13,204 bases of DNA from Desulfobacterales bacterium (GCA_022361535.1 JAKSAU010000958.1:1-13204), one strand, 5' to 3'; counted from the first letter of the stretch, positions 1-7,279 are shown. Notes: generated by a model not told the origin, from the letters alone. A program made the numbers and translations.

Positions 1-185
1 TCAAATGATCCTTTGTTGAGAATCAGTGGGGAGGTCTCATCTGCACAGGCAAGATCTTTTCTAAGTTTCAAGGTTGAGGTCACACTTGTGTGATCCTCTT
101 GAATGTCAAATTTAAGGTCAATGTGGTCGACGATAAATTCATACGGACGATAGTCTTTGAGGTATTTTTTTTCAGGTGTAGTCAT
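1..185 (-). CDS. pepN: Aminopeptidase N (M1 family), N-terminal fragment
   Basis: Only the first 61 codons lie in the window; the gene runs off the left edge. The reading begins MTTPEKKYLKDYRPYEF and continues with IVDHIDLKFDIQEDHTSVTS and a later PLILNKGSF. This matches the start of bacterial PepN, where a K-Y-x-x-D-Y-R-x-P motif precedes the first beta strands (IDLxFDL.. T.V.....PL.LNG). PepN is a cytosolic zinc metallopeptidase that removes N-terminal residues from peptides. The zinc site (HExxH) is beyond the window, so catalytic integrity cannot be judged. The ATG at 185 is chosen because homology starts there; no clear Shine-Dalgarno precedes it. It diverges from ugd. Confidence 0.82.
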   Translation of the reverse strand, partial: MTTPEKKYLKDYRPYEFIVDHIDLKFDIQEDHTSVTSTLKLRKDLACADETSPLILNKGSF

Positions 186-494
186 AATCCAAGAAAATAA
201 ACCCGCCTCTGCGGATTGTCAATTCTGCAGGTTTATATTTAGAGGTGTTATCAACAAAAGGCTAAACAATATCAAATAATTTTCTCATATTTTTTTGAGA
301 ATGTGAAAGACTGAAATTTTTAAAAGAAGTCAAAAAAAGGACAGTATATAAGATGAGCCCCTTATAGAGGGCAATTGATTGACAACAATATAGACCTGAA
401 TTGTGATTCTCAACCAAATTGTAATCTAACACGATTCACGTCATTGGAATAACCATAGATCTGTGTAACAGCAATTGAAAGGTTCATACATTAA
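186..494. other. Divergent pepN/ugd intergenic region
   Basis: About 309 AT-rich bases between divergent genes, with no coding frame that I recognise. Toward ugd there is a TTGACA at 379-384 followed after 17 bp by TGTGAT (402-407, 4/6), a weak promoter candidate with an 88-nt leader or so. An imperfect GC arm pair GCCC...GGGC around TATA sits at about 357-372. A GAAAGG at 477-482 is a loose Shine-Dalgarno for ugd. On the opposite strand lies the pepN promoter candidate. Confidence 0.4.
194..222 (-). promoter_or_regulatory. Putative pepN promoter giving a near-leaderless transcript
   Basis: Reading the minus strand, a perfect TTGACA (222-217) is followed after 17 bp by TATTTT (199-194, 4/6 match to TATAAT). 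The expected start point is about 187, only zero to three bases before the pepN ATG at 185. The lack of a Shine-Dalgarno there fits a leaderless or near-leaderless mRNA. The -10 match is modest. Confidence 0.35.
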
Positions 495-1829
495 ATGAAA
501 ATAACTATTATCGGAGCCGGTTATGTAGGTCTTGTTGCCGGAGCATGTTTTTCCGAAATGGGAAGCCATGTAACTTGTGTAGACATAGATCAGGAGAAAA
601 TTGACAATCTGAAAAAAGGAATTCTTCCCATTTACGAACCAGGACTTGAACCCATCGTTCTCAGCAACTTTAAAGAGGGAACACTGGGTTTTACTACCAG
701 CCTGGACCAAGCCGCACAGGATTGCAGCATCTTTTTTATTGCTGTGGGTACACCACCCGGTGAAGACGGGTCTGCAGATCTTCAATATGTGCTTGAAGTG
801 GCCCGCCAGATTGGCCGGTTAATTGATGATTATGCAGTCATAGTAGATAAATCCACGGTACCTGTTGGTACTGCCGATAAGGTAAAGGCCGCTGTACAAG
901 AGGAACTTGGTCAAAGGGGAGCGGATATCCAGTTTGACGTCGTTTCCAATCCGGAATTCTTGAAAGAAGGAGCCGCCGTTAATGATTTCCTCAAGCCAGA
1001 CCGCATTGTTGTGGGGGCCGAATCTAAAAAAGCTGCCAAACTGATGAGAAGACTTTATGCACCGTTTTCACGTAATCGTGATAAAATGCTGCTGATGAAT
1101 GTCCGGGATGCGGAAATGACCAAGTACGCCGCCAACTCAATGCTTGCCACAAAAATTTCTTTTATGAACGAAATTGCCAACCTGTGCGAAAAGCTTGGTG
1201 TTGATGTGGAAAATGTCAGAAAGGGCATTGGGTCTGATTCCAGAATCGGATATTCCTTTATTTATCCTGGGTGCGGTTACGGTGGATCATGTTTCCCTAA
1301 AGATGTAAAAGCCCTTGTCAAAACCAGCAAAGATATAGGGTTCAAACCGGTTGTGCTTGAGTCGGTTGAACACAGAAATAATATGCAAAAAGAGGTGCTC
1401 GGGGCAAAAGTGATGGAGCGTTTTGGCCAGGACCTGTCCGATAAGCACTTTGGCATTTGGGGGTTGGCTTTTAAGCCGGGTACAGATGATATGCGTGAAG
1501 CCTCATCTTTGGTTCTAATTAAAAAGCTTTTAAAAGCCGGTGCCAAGATTACCGTCTATGACCCTGTGGCTATGGACCAAGCAAAAAAAGAGATGCCGGC
1601 TGACATGCTGGAGAAAATTACTTTTGCTAATGATCAATATCAAGCGATGGAAAATGCCGATGCCTGCATCTTAGTTACAGAATGGAAGGCGTTTCGCCAA
1701 CCGGATTTTAAAAAGATGTCGACCTTAATGAACCAGGCGATAATGTTTGACGGACGAAACCAATACGATCCTGAGGAGATAAAAGAGGCCGGGTTCGAGT
1801 ATCACGCTATTGGTAGGGAGCTTGGATAG
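495..1829 (+). CDS. ugd: UDP-glucose 6-dehydrogenase
   Basis: 444 aa, full length for the bacterial UDP-glucose/GDP-mannose dehydrogenase family. It oxidises UDP-glucose to UDP-glucuronate with two NAD+, feeding envelope or capsular polysaccharide synthesis in the cytosol. The N-terminal Rossmann motif GAGYVG is at residues 7-12, with an acid at the end of strand 2 (VDID, 29-32). The STVPVGT segment is at 120-126, the NPEFLKEG substrate loop at 152-159, TKYAANS with the conserved Lys210 at 209-215, and GYGGSCFPKD with catalytic Cys266 at 261-270. The C-terminal domain carries GLAFKPGTDDMREA (323-336). It starts at an ATG whose next residues form the usual MKITIIGAGYVG. It appears monocistronic, as a terminator follows and the next gene has its own promoter. 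Family assignment is secure; strict UDP-glucose specificity is inferred. Confidence 0.95.
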   Translation: MKITIIGAGYVGLVAGACFSEMGSHVTCVDIDQEKIDNLKKGILPIYEPGLEPIVLSNFKEGTLGFTTSLDQAAQDCSIFFIAVGTPPGEDGSADLQYVLEVARQIGRLIDDYAVIVDKSTVPVGTADKVKAAVQEELGQRGADIQFDVVSNPEFLKEGAAVNDFLKPDRIVVGAESKKAAKLMRRLYAPFSRNRDKMLLMNVRDAEMTKYAANSMLATKISFMNEIANLCEKLGVDVENVRKGIGSDSRIGYSFIYPGCGYGGSCFPKDVKALVKTSKDIGFKPVVLESVEHRNNMQKEVLGAKVMERFGQDLSDKHFGIWGLAFKPGTDDMREASSLVLIKKLLKAGAKITVYDPVAMDQAKKEMPADMLEKITFANDQYQAMENADACILVTEWKAFRQPDFKKMSTLMNQAIMFDGRNQYDPEEIKEAGFEYHAIGRELG

Positions 1830-1868
1830 GCCTTACTCATTTAACACACCATCTTTAAAAAACAATTA

Positions 1869-1907
1869 GCGCAGGTCTCTATGTCATATAAAGGCCTGCG
1901 CTTTTTT
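1869..1907 (+). terminator. Rho-independent terminator after ugd
   Basis: A 10-bp stem, GCGCAGGTCT (1869-1878) with AGGCCTGCGC (1892-1901), contains one G-T wobble and a 13-nt loop. It is followed at once by a run of six T (1902-1907). It lies 40 bases after the ugd stop. Confidence 0.9.
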
Positions 1908-2109
1908 ATTTAAGTTGTTTGTTTAATTCTTTTTACACACCCTTAGCTACAAAAACTGCAAAAAGATTTTCTGATGTGATTTATAAAACGAGCCTCGCGC
2001 TCAAACGGCAATACCTTCACTTGAGGACGCTGCCGGTAATTAATCTACCCGCATTGTAAAGGAACTTATTTTTAAGAGCAGGTATTTTCTTTTTTTCTTT
2101 TAATTATAC
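1908..2109. other. Intergenic stretch between the ugd terminator and the tetR promoter
   Basis: I see no gene here. A locally GC-richer patch at about 1988-2035 holds two overlapping inverted repeats that exclude each other: CTCAA (2000-2004) with TTGAG (2021-2025), and CGGCA (2006-2010) with TGCCG (2031-2035). Both are short and could be chance. The rest is AT-rich. Confidence 0.4.
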
Positions 2110-2136
2110 TTGACATAATAATTATATGAATATAAT
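2110..2136 (+). promoter_or_regulatory. Promoter of the tetR-SDR-ThDP-BASS-SDR cassette
   Basis: Perfect TTGACA (2110-2115) and perfect TATAAT (2131-2136) are separated by 15 bp, shorter than the 17-bp optimum. The -10 box overlaps a 6-3-6 inverted repeat, ATGAAT-ATA-ATTCAT (2126-2140). The predicted start point is near 2143. Confidence 0.6.
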
Positions 2137-2143
2137 TCATCAT

Positions 2144-2158
2144 TAGAACGATGTTCTA
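2144..2158. promoter_or_regulatory. Candidate TetR-family operator
   Basis: TAGAAC-GAT-GTTCTA is a perfect 6-3-6 palindrome sitting at the predicted transcription start, between the promoter and the tetR start codon. This size and symmetry is usual for operators of TetR-family repressors, and the position fits autorepression. That this protein binds it is inferred. Confidence 0.6.
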
Positions 2159-2195
2159 TAACCGGACGATATTCGAAAGGTAAGGTATCTATGGG

Positions 2196-2813
2196 GTGAA
2201 AGAAAGGCGAGAGCTTGAAAAGCAAATGCGGCGCAGCCAGATTCTGGATGCAGCAAGGAATCTGCTCTTCTCCCACGGCATTGAAAACGTCTCAATTTCA
2301 AAAATTTCAAAAGAGGCGGAGCTTGGCGTCGGGACAATCTATTTTCATTATAAAAATAAAGAGGAAATTTTCATCGCACTCCAGCAGGAAGGGTTGTCGA
2401 TTTTTTATTCGATAATCAGTCAGATTGCGCAAAAGGATGATGCGGCACATGAGCAACTCAGGCAAATTGCTGATGCCTATTATGAGTTTTGCCAGTCCCA
2501 GTCTGAGTATTACAATATCATCAACTATTTTCTTTCCTCCTCTAAGGTTTTCTTTCAGGCTGACTTGAAACAGCAGGTCGACATGGCAGGCAGCAAAATT
2601 TTAAGGGTGATCCAAAATATTGTTGTCTCCGGTATTGAGGATGGTCTTTTTGACGAAAAAGAGCCAGCTAAGTTCTCAGCGATGTTTTGGGGAACTTTAC
2701 ACGGCTTGTTTCAGTTTAAAAAATTAGAACAGACTGCCCTGGGAAATCAAGATCATAAAGGTATATACGATTATAGTGTTGAAAAACTAATAAGAGGAAT
2801 TTTAAGTACATAA
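2196..2813 (+). CDS. TetR/AcrR-family transcriptional regulator
   Basis: 205 aa, normal length for the family. The N-terminal DNA-binding domain spans about residues 12-58: RRSQILDAARNLLFSHG, then the helix-turn-helix ISKISKEAELGVGTIYFHYKNKEEIF (34-59). The aromatic YFHYKNKEEIF end is characteristic. The C-terminal ligand-binding and dimer half is divergent, so the inducer cannot be guessed. The chosen start is GTG 2196, with AAGG at 2182-2185 about 10 bases upstream. An ATG at 2191 is in another frame and stops after two codons (ATG GGG TGA). Its TGA overlaps the GTG, so one extra G in the GGGG run would fuse them; a sequencing slip is a possible alternative. It is first in the cassette, 19 bases before the SDR gene, and probably controls it through the palindrome at 2144-2158. 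Confidence 0.9.
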   Translation: MKERRELEKQMRRSQILDAARNLLFSHGIENVSISKISKEAELGVGTIYFHYKNKEEIFIALQQEGLSIFYSIISQIAQKDDAAHEQLRQIADAYYEFCQSQSEYYNIINYFLSSSKVFFQADLKQQVDMAGSKILRVIQNIVVSGIEDGLFDEKEPAKFSAMFWGTLHGLFQFKKLEQTALGNQDHKGIYDYSVEKLIRGILST

Positions 2814-2832
2814 AATAAATTGAGGAGGCCGG

Positions 2833-3666
2833 ATGGGTGAGTTGGACCAAAAAACAGCCTTGATAACAGGGGCAGGAAAAAAGACAGGGATCGGTTATGC
2901 CATGGCTGAGAAGTTTGCATCCTTGGGTGCAAATATAGTGATTGCCGATTTTGGTACGGCAACGGATTTTAAAGCAGATGTGGGAACCGGCACCACAGAA
3001 GAAATGGACGACATCGCTTTAGAACTCGCTGATAGATTTAAGGTGCGCACTTTGGCAGTAAATGTAGATGTGACAGATGCCGGCACTGTGGCGGCTATGG
3101 CACAGACAGTCAAAGAGGCTTTCGGATCTGTAGATATCCTGTGTAACAATGCCGGCGCTACGTTTGGTGTACCCAACGGTGTTCATACCTATGATGAAGA
3201 CGCGTGGATCAAAACTGTGGATGTTAACCTACATGGGGTGTTCCGTGTGTCCAAAGCCATTGTCCCTTTAATGCAGGAGAAGAGCGGCGTTATCATCAAT
3301 ACTGCATCCAGAGCCGGTAAGGTGCCGCCTTTGTTTAACGGTGCCTACGCTGTATCTAAAGCTGCAGTAATTATGCTGACCAAGGTAATGGCAAGAGAGT
3401 TGTCCGGACTTAAAATCAGGGTAAATGCAATTTGTCCCGGACAGATCATGACAGACCTGGAACGCTGGAGGTTTGGCCTTGAAGCAAAGTTCCTGAATAC
3501 CACTCCTGAAGAGCAGGAGCAGAAAATGTGTGAAACCATCCCATTGGGACGGATCGGTTCCCCAGATGAGGTAGCTGATATGGCAGCATTTCTGGCTACG
3601 GATGCCTCATCGTATGTTACCGGGCAGGCCTTAAATATTTGTGGGGGCCAGTTGATGGAATTGTAA
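2833..3666 (+). CDS. SDR-family NAD(P)-dependent oxidoreductase (first of two)
   Basis: 277 aa, a classical short-chain dehydrogenase acting on an unknown hydroxyl or keto substrate in the cytosol. Visible features are a glycine-rich cofactor motif TGAGKKTGIG (12-21), two residues longer than the usual TGxxxGIG, then Asp39 at the end of strand 2, suggesting NAD rather than NADP. Other features are NVDVTD (77-82), NNAG (105-108), Asn132 in VDVNLHG, Ser159, and YAVSK with Tyr172 and Lys176, so the catalytic tetrad is complete. The C-terminus has SSYVTGQALNICGG (259-272), usual for FabG-like SDRs. The segment between strand 2 and NVDVTD is long (about 40-75). A strong GAGGAGG (2822-2828) precedes the ATG. 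The 19-base gap after tetR indicates co-transcription. The substrate is not predictable; the neighbouring ThDP enzyme suggests a hydroxy-ketone or 2-hydroxyacid type pathway, an inference only. Confidence 0.9.
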   Translation: MGELDQKTALITGAGKKTGIGYAMAEKFASLGANIVIADFGTATDFKADVGTGTTEEMDDIALELADRFKVRTLAVNVDVTDAGTVAAMAQTVKEAFGSVDILCNNAGATFGVPNGVHTYDEDAWIKTVDVNLHGVFRVSKAIVPLMQEKSGVIINTASRAGKVPPLFNGAYAVSKAAVIMLTKVMARELSGLKIRVNAICPGQIMTDLERWRFGLEAKFLNTTPEEQEQKMCETIPLGRIGSPDEVADMAAFLATDASSYVTGQALNICGGQLMEL

Positions 3667-3765
3667 ATAGAGTGATGATGGAAATGGAATAAAGAATAGT
3701 TAAACGGATAGATTTTCTGGATCTACACAAGAACATTCTTCATGTTTAAATAATAAGGAGCAGAT

Positions 3766-5454
3766 ATGGAAACCATAACAGGTGCACAATTGGCTGCTAA
3801 CGCTTTAATCGACAGAAAAATAGACTATATTTTTTCATTGAGTGGAGGGCACATCACTCCCATTTATCAATATCTTGAAGGATCTTCAGTAAAAATTTAC
3901 GACACCCGTCATGAACAATCCGCCCTGTTTATGGCAGAAGCCTATGGAAAAATGACACGAACTGCTGGGGTGGCCATGGTCACGGCAGGACCCGGTTTTA
4001 CAAATGCCCTTACAGGCGTAGCTTCTGCTCATTTTTCAAATACCCCACTTGTCCTCATAGCGGGTTGCGTAGGCCTGGACAACAAAGAACGCCTGGATCT
4101 TCAGGACATGCCACAGGCAGATGTCATTCGTCCTATGGTTAAAAAAGCTCTGATATGTCAAAAAGCAGAACGGGTAAATGAATACGTAGACATGGCCTTT
4201 AGGATAGCCCAGAGTGGCAGGCCGGGGCCGGTCTATCTGGAATTTCCCATTGATGTACTCAACACTCCTGTGGACAAGGCCGCTGTTCGGCAGGCCAATA
4301 CCCATGTAGTTTCCAAACCTGCTGATCCTGAGAAAGCAGCTTCACTGATCGAGATGATCAGTGAGGCAGAAAAGCCTCTGATTATTGCAGGTACAGGCGC
4401 ATGGCAGGCCCACGCAGAAGCTGAACTGAAAACATTTGTTGAAACAACTGGCATTCCAGTATTTACAAGTCTTTCAGGACGAGGAGTATTACCTGATGAG
4501 CATCCACTATGTTTTGAGGGCGCCATTGCAATCCGCCCGGGAGGCGGCTTTGCAGCTTACCTGGAAACTGACTTGGTGATTGTTTTAGGAACCCGAATTT
4601 CCCTATATTATCTTTTCGGAGACATTTTTAACCCGGTTGCAAAGATCGCCCAGGTAGATATCCAGCCTGATGAAATCGGTCGGAATCGTACTGTAGACCT
4701 GCCTGTGGTCTCTGATATCAAAGGATTCCTATCTGCCTGTAACCAGCTGCTTGAAAAAGACGACAACGGGTTTAAGGATCAATTTTCTCCCTGGATCGAT
4801 AAACTGAATACCGCCCACCAGGAAGGCAAGGCAATGGCACAAAATGATTGGGACTCAGACAATGTGCCCATTCACCCCATGCGCCTTGCTAGGGAGATCA
4901 ATGAGTTTATGAATCAGGAAGATGATCTTGTGGTGGCTGACGGTGGAGACACGACCACCTGGCTTGGCATGACAAGAACTTTAAAAGTGCCAGGAACCTA
5001 TCTTGATTATGGTATTTTCGGTTCTCTTGCGGTTGGATTGCCATACGCCAATACCGCCAAACTTTTAAACCCCGACAAACGGGTCTGTCTCATGACAGGG
5101 GACGGATCTGTTGGTTTTAATTTTATGGAATTCGAGACCGCTATCCGAAAAAACAATCCTATAGTTGTTGTTATTTCCAATGATCTTGGCTGGGGGATGA
5201 TCCGTCACTCCCAGGAAATCAGAATAGGCCATGCCATTGAGGACGGTACCTATATCGGAAGGGTCGATTACCACAAAATGGTGGAAGCCATCGGCGGCAA
5301 AGGGTATTTGGTTGAAGATCCAAAAGATATAAAACCTGCCCTTGAAGATGCCTTTGCTTCGGGCCAGGTTTGCTGCATCAATGTGATGACAGATCCAACC
5401 ACGGTAAGCCCTGCTTCAATGGCCCTGGCCAATGTAGGCGCATACAAGGCCTGA
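3766..5454 (+). CDS. ThDP-dependent enzyme, acetolactate synthase / 2-hydroxyacyl-CoA lyase superfamily
   Basis: 562 aa with the three-domain layout of the superfamily. The N-terminal Pyr domain (about 1-170) has the cofactor-activating Glu50 in DTRHEQSALFMAEAYG and VTAGPGFTNA (72-81). The central domain (about 190-325) has EKPLIIAGTGAW, GRGVLPDEHP and AQVDIQPDEIGRN. The C-terminal PP domain carries the ThDP/Mg motif starting GDGS (445-448) and closing with Asn472, then LGWGMIRHSQ. Such enzymes make or break C-C bonds next to a carbonyl; family members include acetolactate synthase, benzaldehyde lyase, oxalyl-CoA decarboxylase and 2-hydroxyacyl-CoA lyase. I cannot choose among these. It is not a biosynthetic IlvB in context, because no small regulatory subunit or ilv gene is adjacent. 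AAGGAG (3755-3760) is 5 bases before the ATG. A 99-base gap separates it from the first SDR gene; no terminator is seen in it. Confidence 0.87.
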   Translation: METITGAQLAANALIDRKIDYIFSLSGGHITPIYQYLEGSSVKIYDTRHEQSALFMAEAYGKMTRTAGVAMVTAGPGFTNALTGVASAHFSNTPLVLIAGCVGLDNKERLDLQDMPQADVIRPMVKKALICQKAERVNEYVDMAFRIAQSGRPGPVYLEFPIDVLNTPVDKAAVRQANTHVVSKPADPEKAASLIEMISEAEKPLIIAGTGAWQAHAEAELKTFVETTGIPVFTSLSGRGVLPDEHPLCFEGAIAIRPGGGFAAYLETDLVIVLGTRISLYYLFGDIFNPVAKIAQVDIQPDEIGRNRTVDLPVVSDIKGFLSACNQLLEKDDNGFKDQFSPWIDKLNTAHQEGKAMAQNDWDSDNVPIHPMRLAREINEFMNQEDDLVVADGGDTTTWLGMTRTLKVPGTYLDYGIFGSLAVGLPYANTAKLLNPDKRVCLMTGDGSVGFNFMEFETAIRKNNPIVVVISNDLGWGMIRHSQEIRIGHAIEDGTYIGRVDYHKMVEAIGGKGYLVEDPKDIKPALEDAFASGQVCCINVMTDPTTVSPASMALANVGAYKA

Positions 5455-5514
5455 TTTAATAAGGGAGACTTCACACAATCAGAATTTAAGAGGTAATAAT
5501 CTTTCGAATATTAG

Positions 5515-5535
5515 CGCCCGGTGAATTACCGGGCG
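5515..5535 (+). other. Intercistronic hairpin directly before the transporter ribosome-binding site
   Basis: CGCCCGGT (5515-5522) and ACCGGGCG (5528-5535) form a perfect 8-bp GC-rich stem with a GAATT loop. No T run follows; four A and then the Shine-Dalgarno GGGGGGAAG (5540-5548) come next. It is therefore not a standard terminator. It may be an mRNA processing or stabilising hairpin, or may tune translation of the transporter. Confidence 0.6.
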
Positions 5536-5548
5536 AAAAGGGGGGAAG

Positions 5549-6484
5549 ATGGATCCTGTAACGCTTGACCAGGTTCAACTTAATTTCAACCCGACCGGGA
5601 TTGCCATTATCAACGGGGCCATTGGCTTGATGATGCTTGGTGTTGCCCTGGAGTTACGTTTTGAAGATTTTAAAAGGATTGTGGCCAGCCCAAAAGCACC
5701 TGCAATAGGGTTGGCTGCTCAGTTTATCCTTCTTCCGGCCTTTACTTTCCTGCTTGTTATGCTGATTAAACCCTTTCCTTCCATTGCTCTTGGGATGATG
5801 CTGGTAGCAGCCTGCCCTGGAGGCAACCTGTCCAATATCATAACATATCTGTCAAAGGGCAATTGTGCTGTATCCATATCAATGACTGCCGTATCTACAG
5901 TGGTGGCCATTTTTATGACACCATTAAATATTTCAATTTGGGGGCGGTTGAATCCTGCTACCGAGCCGATTCTGCGCCGGGTGCATCTTGACCCGATTGA
6001 TGTGTTTATAACGGTCTTTATCATCCTGGGTATTCCATTGATCATTGGAATGAGTCTTGGCAAATACCTGCCTGGTTTGGCTGAAAAGGTAAGAAAACCG
6101 TTCAAAATTTTCTCCCTGATTTTTTTTATTGTAATTGTATGCGGCGCCCTGGCTGCAAATTGGCAGCATTTTCTGGCGTATGTCGGGCTCGTAGTCTTTG
6201 CAGTGCTGCTTCACAATGCTTTGGCGCTTAACATCGGATATTGGTCAGGTAAGTTCTTTGGCCTTCCTGAACCGGACTGCAGGGCAGTTTGTGTGGAAGT
6301 AGGAATTCAGAATTCTGCTCTGGGTTTGATCCTGGTCTTCAATTTTTTTGAAGGCTTGGGTGGCATGGCAATTTTAGTTGCCTGGTGGGGAATCTGGCAT
6401 ATTATCTCAGGTCTTGCCACAGCCTTTTTCTTCTCAAAGATCAAAAAGAACAATGAGGTGCCAAGTGCCACAACGCAAATTTAA
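5549..6484 (+). CDS. BASS-family transporter (bile acid:sodium symporter fold)
   Basis: 311 aa, strongly hydrophobic, with about nine or ten membrane segments (roughly 17-37, 52-72, 78-97, 107-128, 150-170, 186-204, 208-229, 252-268, 273-296). Two hallmark motifs of the SBF/BASS superfamily are present: CPGGNLSN (89-96) and EVGIQNSALG (250-259). In structurally known homologues these helix crossover regions form the sodium sites. Family members import organic anions with Na+, including bile acids, pantoate, 2-keto acids and other carboxylates, and proposed sulfonates. The name therefore does not mean bile acid transport. The ATG follows a strong purine Shine-Dalgarno. The gene overlaps the next SDR start by 20 bases, indicating coupled translation. 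It most likely imports the substrate of the adjacent SDR and ThDP enzymes across the inner membrane. Confidence 0.9.
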   Translation: MDPVTLDQVQLNFNPTGIAIINGAIGLMMLGVALELRFEDFKRIVASPKAPAIGLAAQFILLPAFTFLLVMLIKPFPSIALGMMLVAACPGGNLSNIITYLSKGNCAVSISMTAVSTVVAIFMTPLNISIWGRLNPATEPILRRVHLDPIDVFITVFIILGIPLIIGMSLGKYLPGLAEKVRKPFKIFSLIFFIVIVCGALAANWQHFLAYVGLVVFAVLLHNALALNIGYWSGKFFGLPEPDCRAVCVEVGIQNSALGLILVFNFFEGLGGMAILVAWWGIWHIISGLATAFFFSKIKKNNEVPSATTQI

Positions 6485-7277
6485 TGGCAAAACGGTCCTT
6501 ATCACCGGCGGTGCCTCTGGTATTGGGTTGGCGACAGCTCTTGAGTTTGCAAACGCAGGTGCAAATATTGTCATGGCGGATATGGACGGTGAAGCCCTTT
6601 TAAAGAGGCAAAAGGAGTTTGATGGTAAATCGTATCCTTTATTGACTATGGAATGCGATGTAACCGATGAGTCGGCATGCATAAACGTCGTTGAAGCCGC
6701 AGTTAAGCGATTCGGTTCCATTGATCTGCTTTTCAACAATGCAGGGATTACCCAGCGAAGTTTGTTTGAAAATACTAAAGTTGACGTTGTGCGCAAAGTC
6801 ATGGACGTTAATTTTTTCGGATCGGTCTACATGACTAAAGCAGCACTGCCTCACCTGATTGAAAGCTGTGGCTGTATTGTTGTAAATGAATCCATAGCTG
6901 GAGTTGCCCCTCTTTTGGCACGATGCGGTTATGCTGCGTCCAAACATGCCATGCACGGTTTTTTTACCTCTCTTCGTTGCGAACTTGCCCACAAAGGCGT
7001 CCATGTAATGATTATTTGTCCGGGATTTATTAAAACCAATCTCCAGACCAGGGCATTGGGTGGGGACGGTAAACTGGCCACCCATGAACAGACCCGCATC
7101 GGTCGCCAACAAACTCCAGAGTATGTGGCTGAACAAATTCGAAAAGGTGTTGAGAGTAGCAAAAATATGCTGGTTTTTACTTTCTTCGGAAAACTTGGCT
7201 ATCTAATTTCGAGGGTGTGGCCAAAGCTATATGAACAGTTGATGACCAGACAGTTTAAAACCGAATTGGAAGGATAA
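6465..7277 (+). CDS. SDR-family NAD(P)-dependent oxidoreductase (second of two)
   Basis: 270 aa from the preferred GTG start. Motifs are TGGASGIG (14-21), Asp39 after strand 2, CDVTD (64-68), NNAG (91-94), Asn116 in MDVNFFG, Ser143 in VNESIAG, and YAASK with Tyr156 and Lys160. The Ser-Tyr spacing of 13 is canonical, although NESIAG replaces the more common NxSS. The C-terminus (about 235-262) is hydrophobic and basic, with FTFFGKLGYLISRVWP, possibly a membrane-associating helix. Start choice: GAGGTG (6455-6460) is a strong Shine-Dalgarno four bases before GTG 6465, and the protein then begins MPQRKFNGKTVLITG. Farther upstream starts, such as ATG 6453, lack a ribosome-binding site and extend far into the transporter. 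It overlaps the transporter by 20 bases and shows limited similarity to the first SDR. Substrate unknown. Confidence 0.88.
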   Translation: MPQRKFNGKTVLITGGASGIGLATALEFANAGANIVMADMDGEALLKRQKEFDGKSYPLLTMECDVTDESACINVVEAAVKRFGSIDLLFNNAGITQRSLFENTKVDVVRKVMDVNFFGSVYMTKAALPHLIESCGCIVVNESIAGVAPLLARCGYAASKHAMHGFFTSLRCELAHKGVHVMIICPGFIKTNLQTRALGGDGKLATHEQTRIGRQQTPEYVAEQIRKGVESSKNMLVFTFFGKLGYLISRVWPKLYEQLMTRQFKTELEG

Positions 7278-7279
7278 AT

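Noticed and set aside
3766..5454. ThDP enzyme as sulfopyruvate decarboxylase (ComDE) feeding sulfoacetaldehyde to Xsc
   Set aside because: ComDE proteins lack the central domain and are much shorter (about 350-400 aa when fused). This protein is 562 aa with an intact central domain. It is not excluded functionally but is unsupported.
6639..7136. 165-codon open frame on the minus strand, antisense to the second SDR
   Set aside because: No recognisable motif, odd composition, and it lies entirely within a clear SDR gene.
5549..7277. Taurine-conjugated bile acid use (bile acid:sodium symporter name plus SDRs plus taurine operon)
   Set aside because: Attractive, but the transporter family covers many organic anions, the SDRs show no hydroxysteroid signature I can name, and there is no bile salt hydrolase here.
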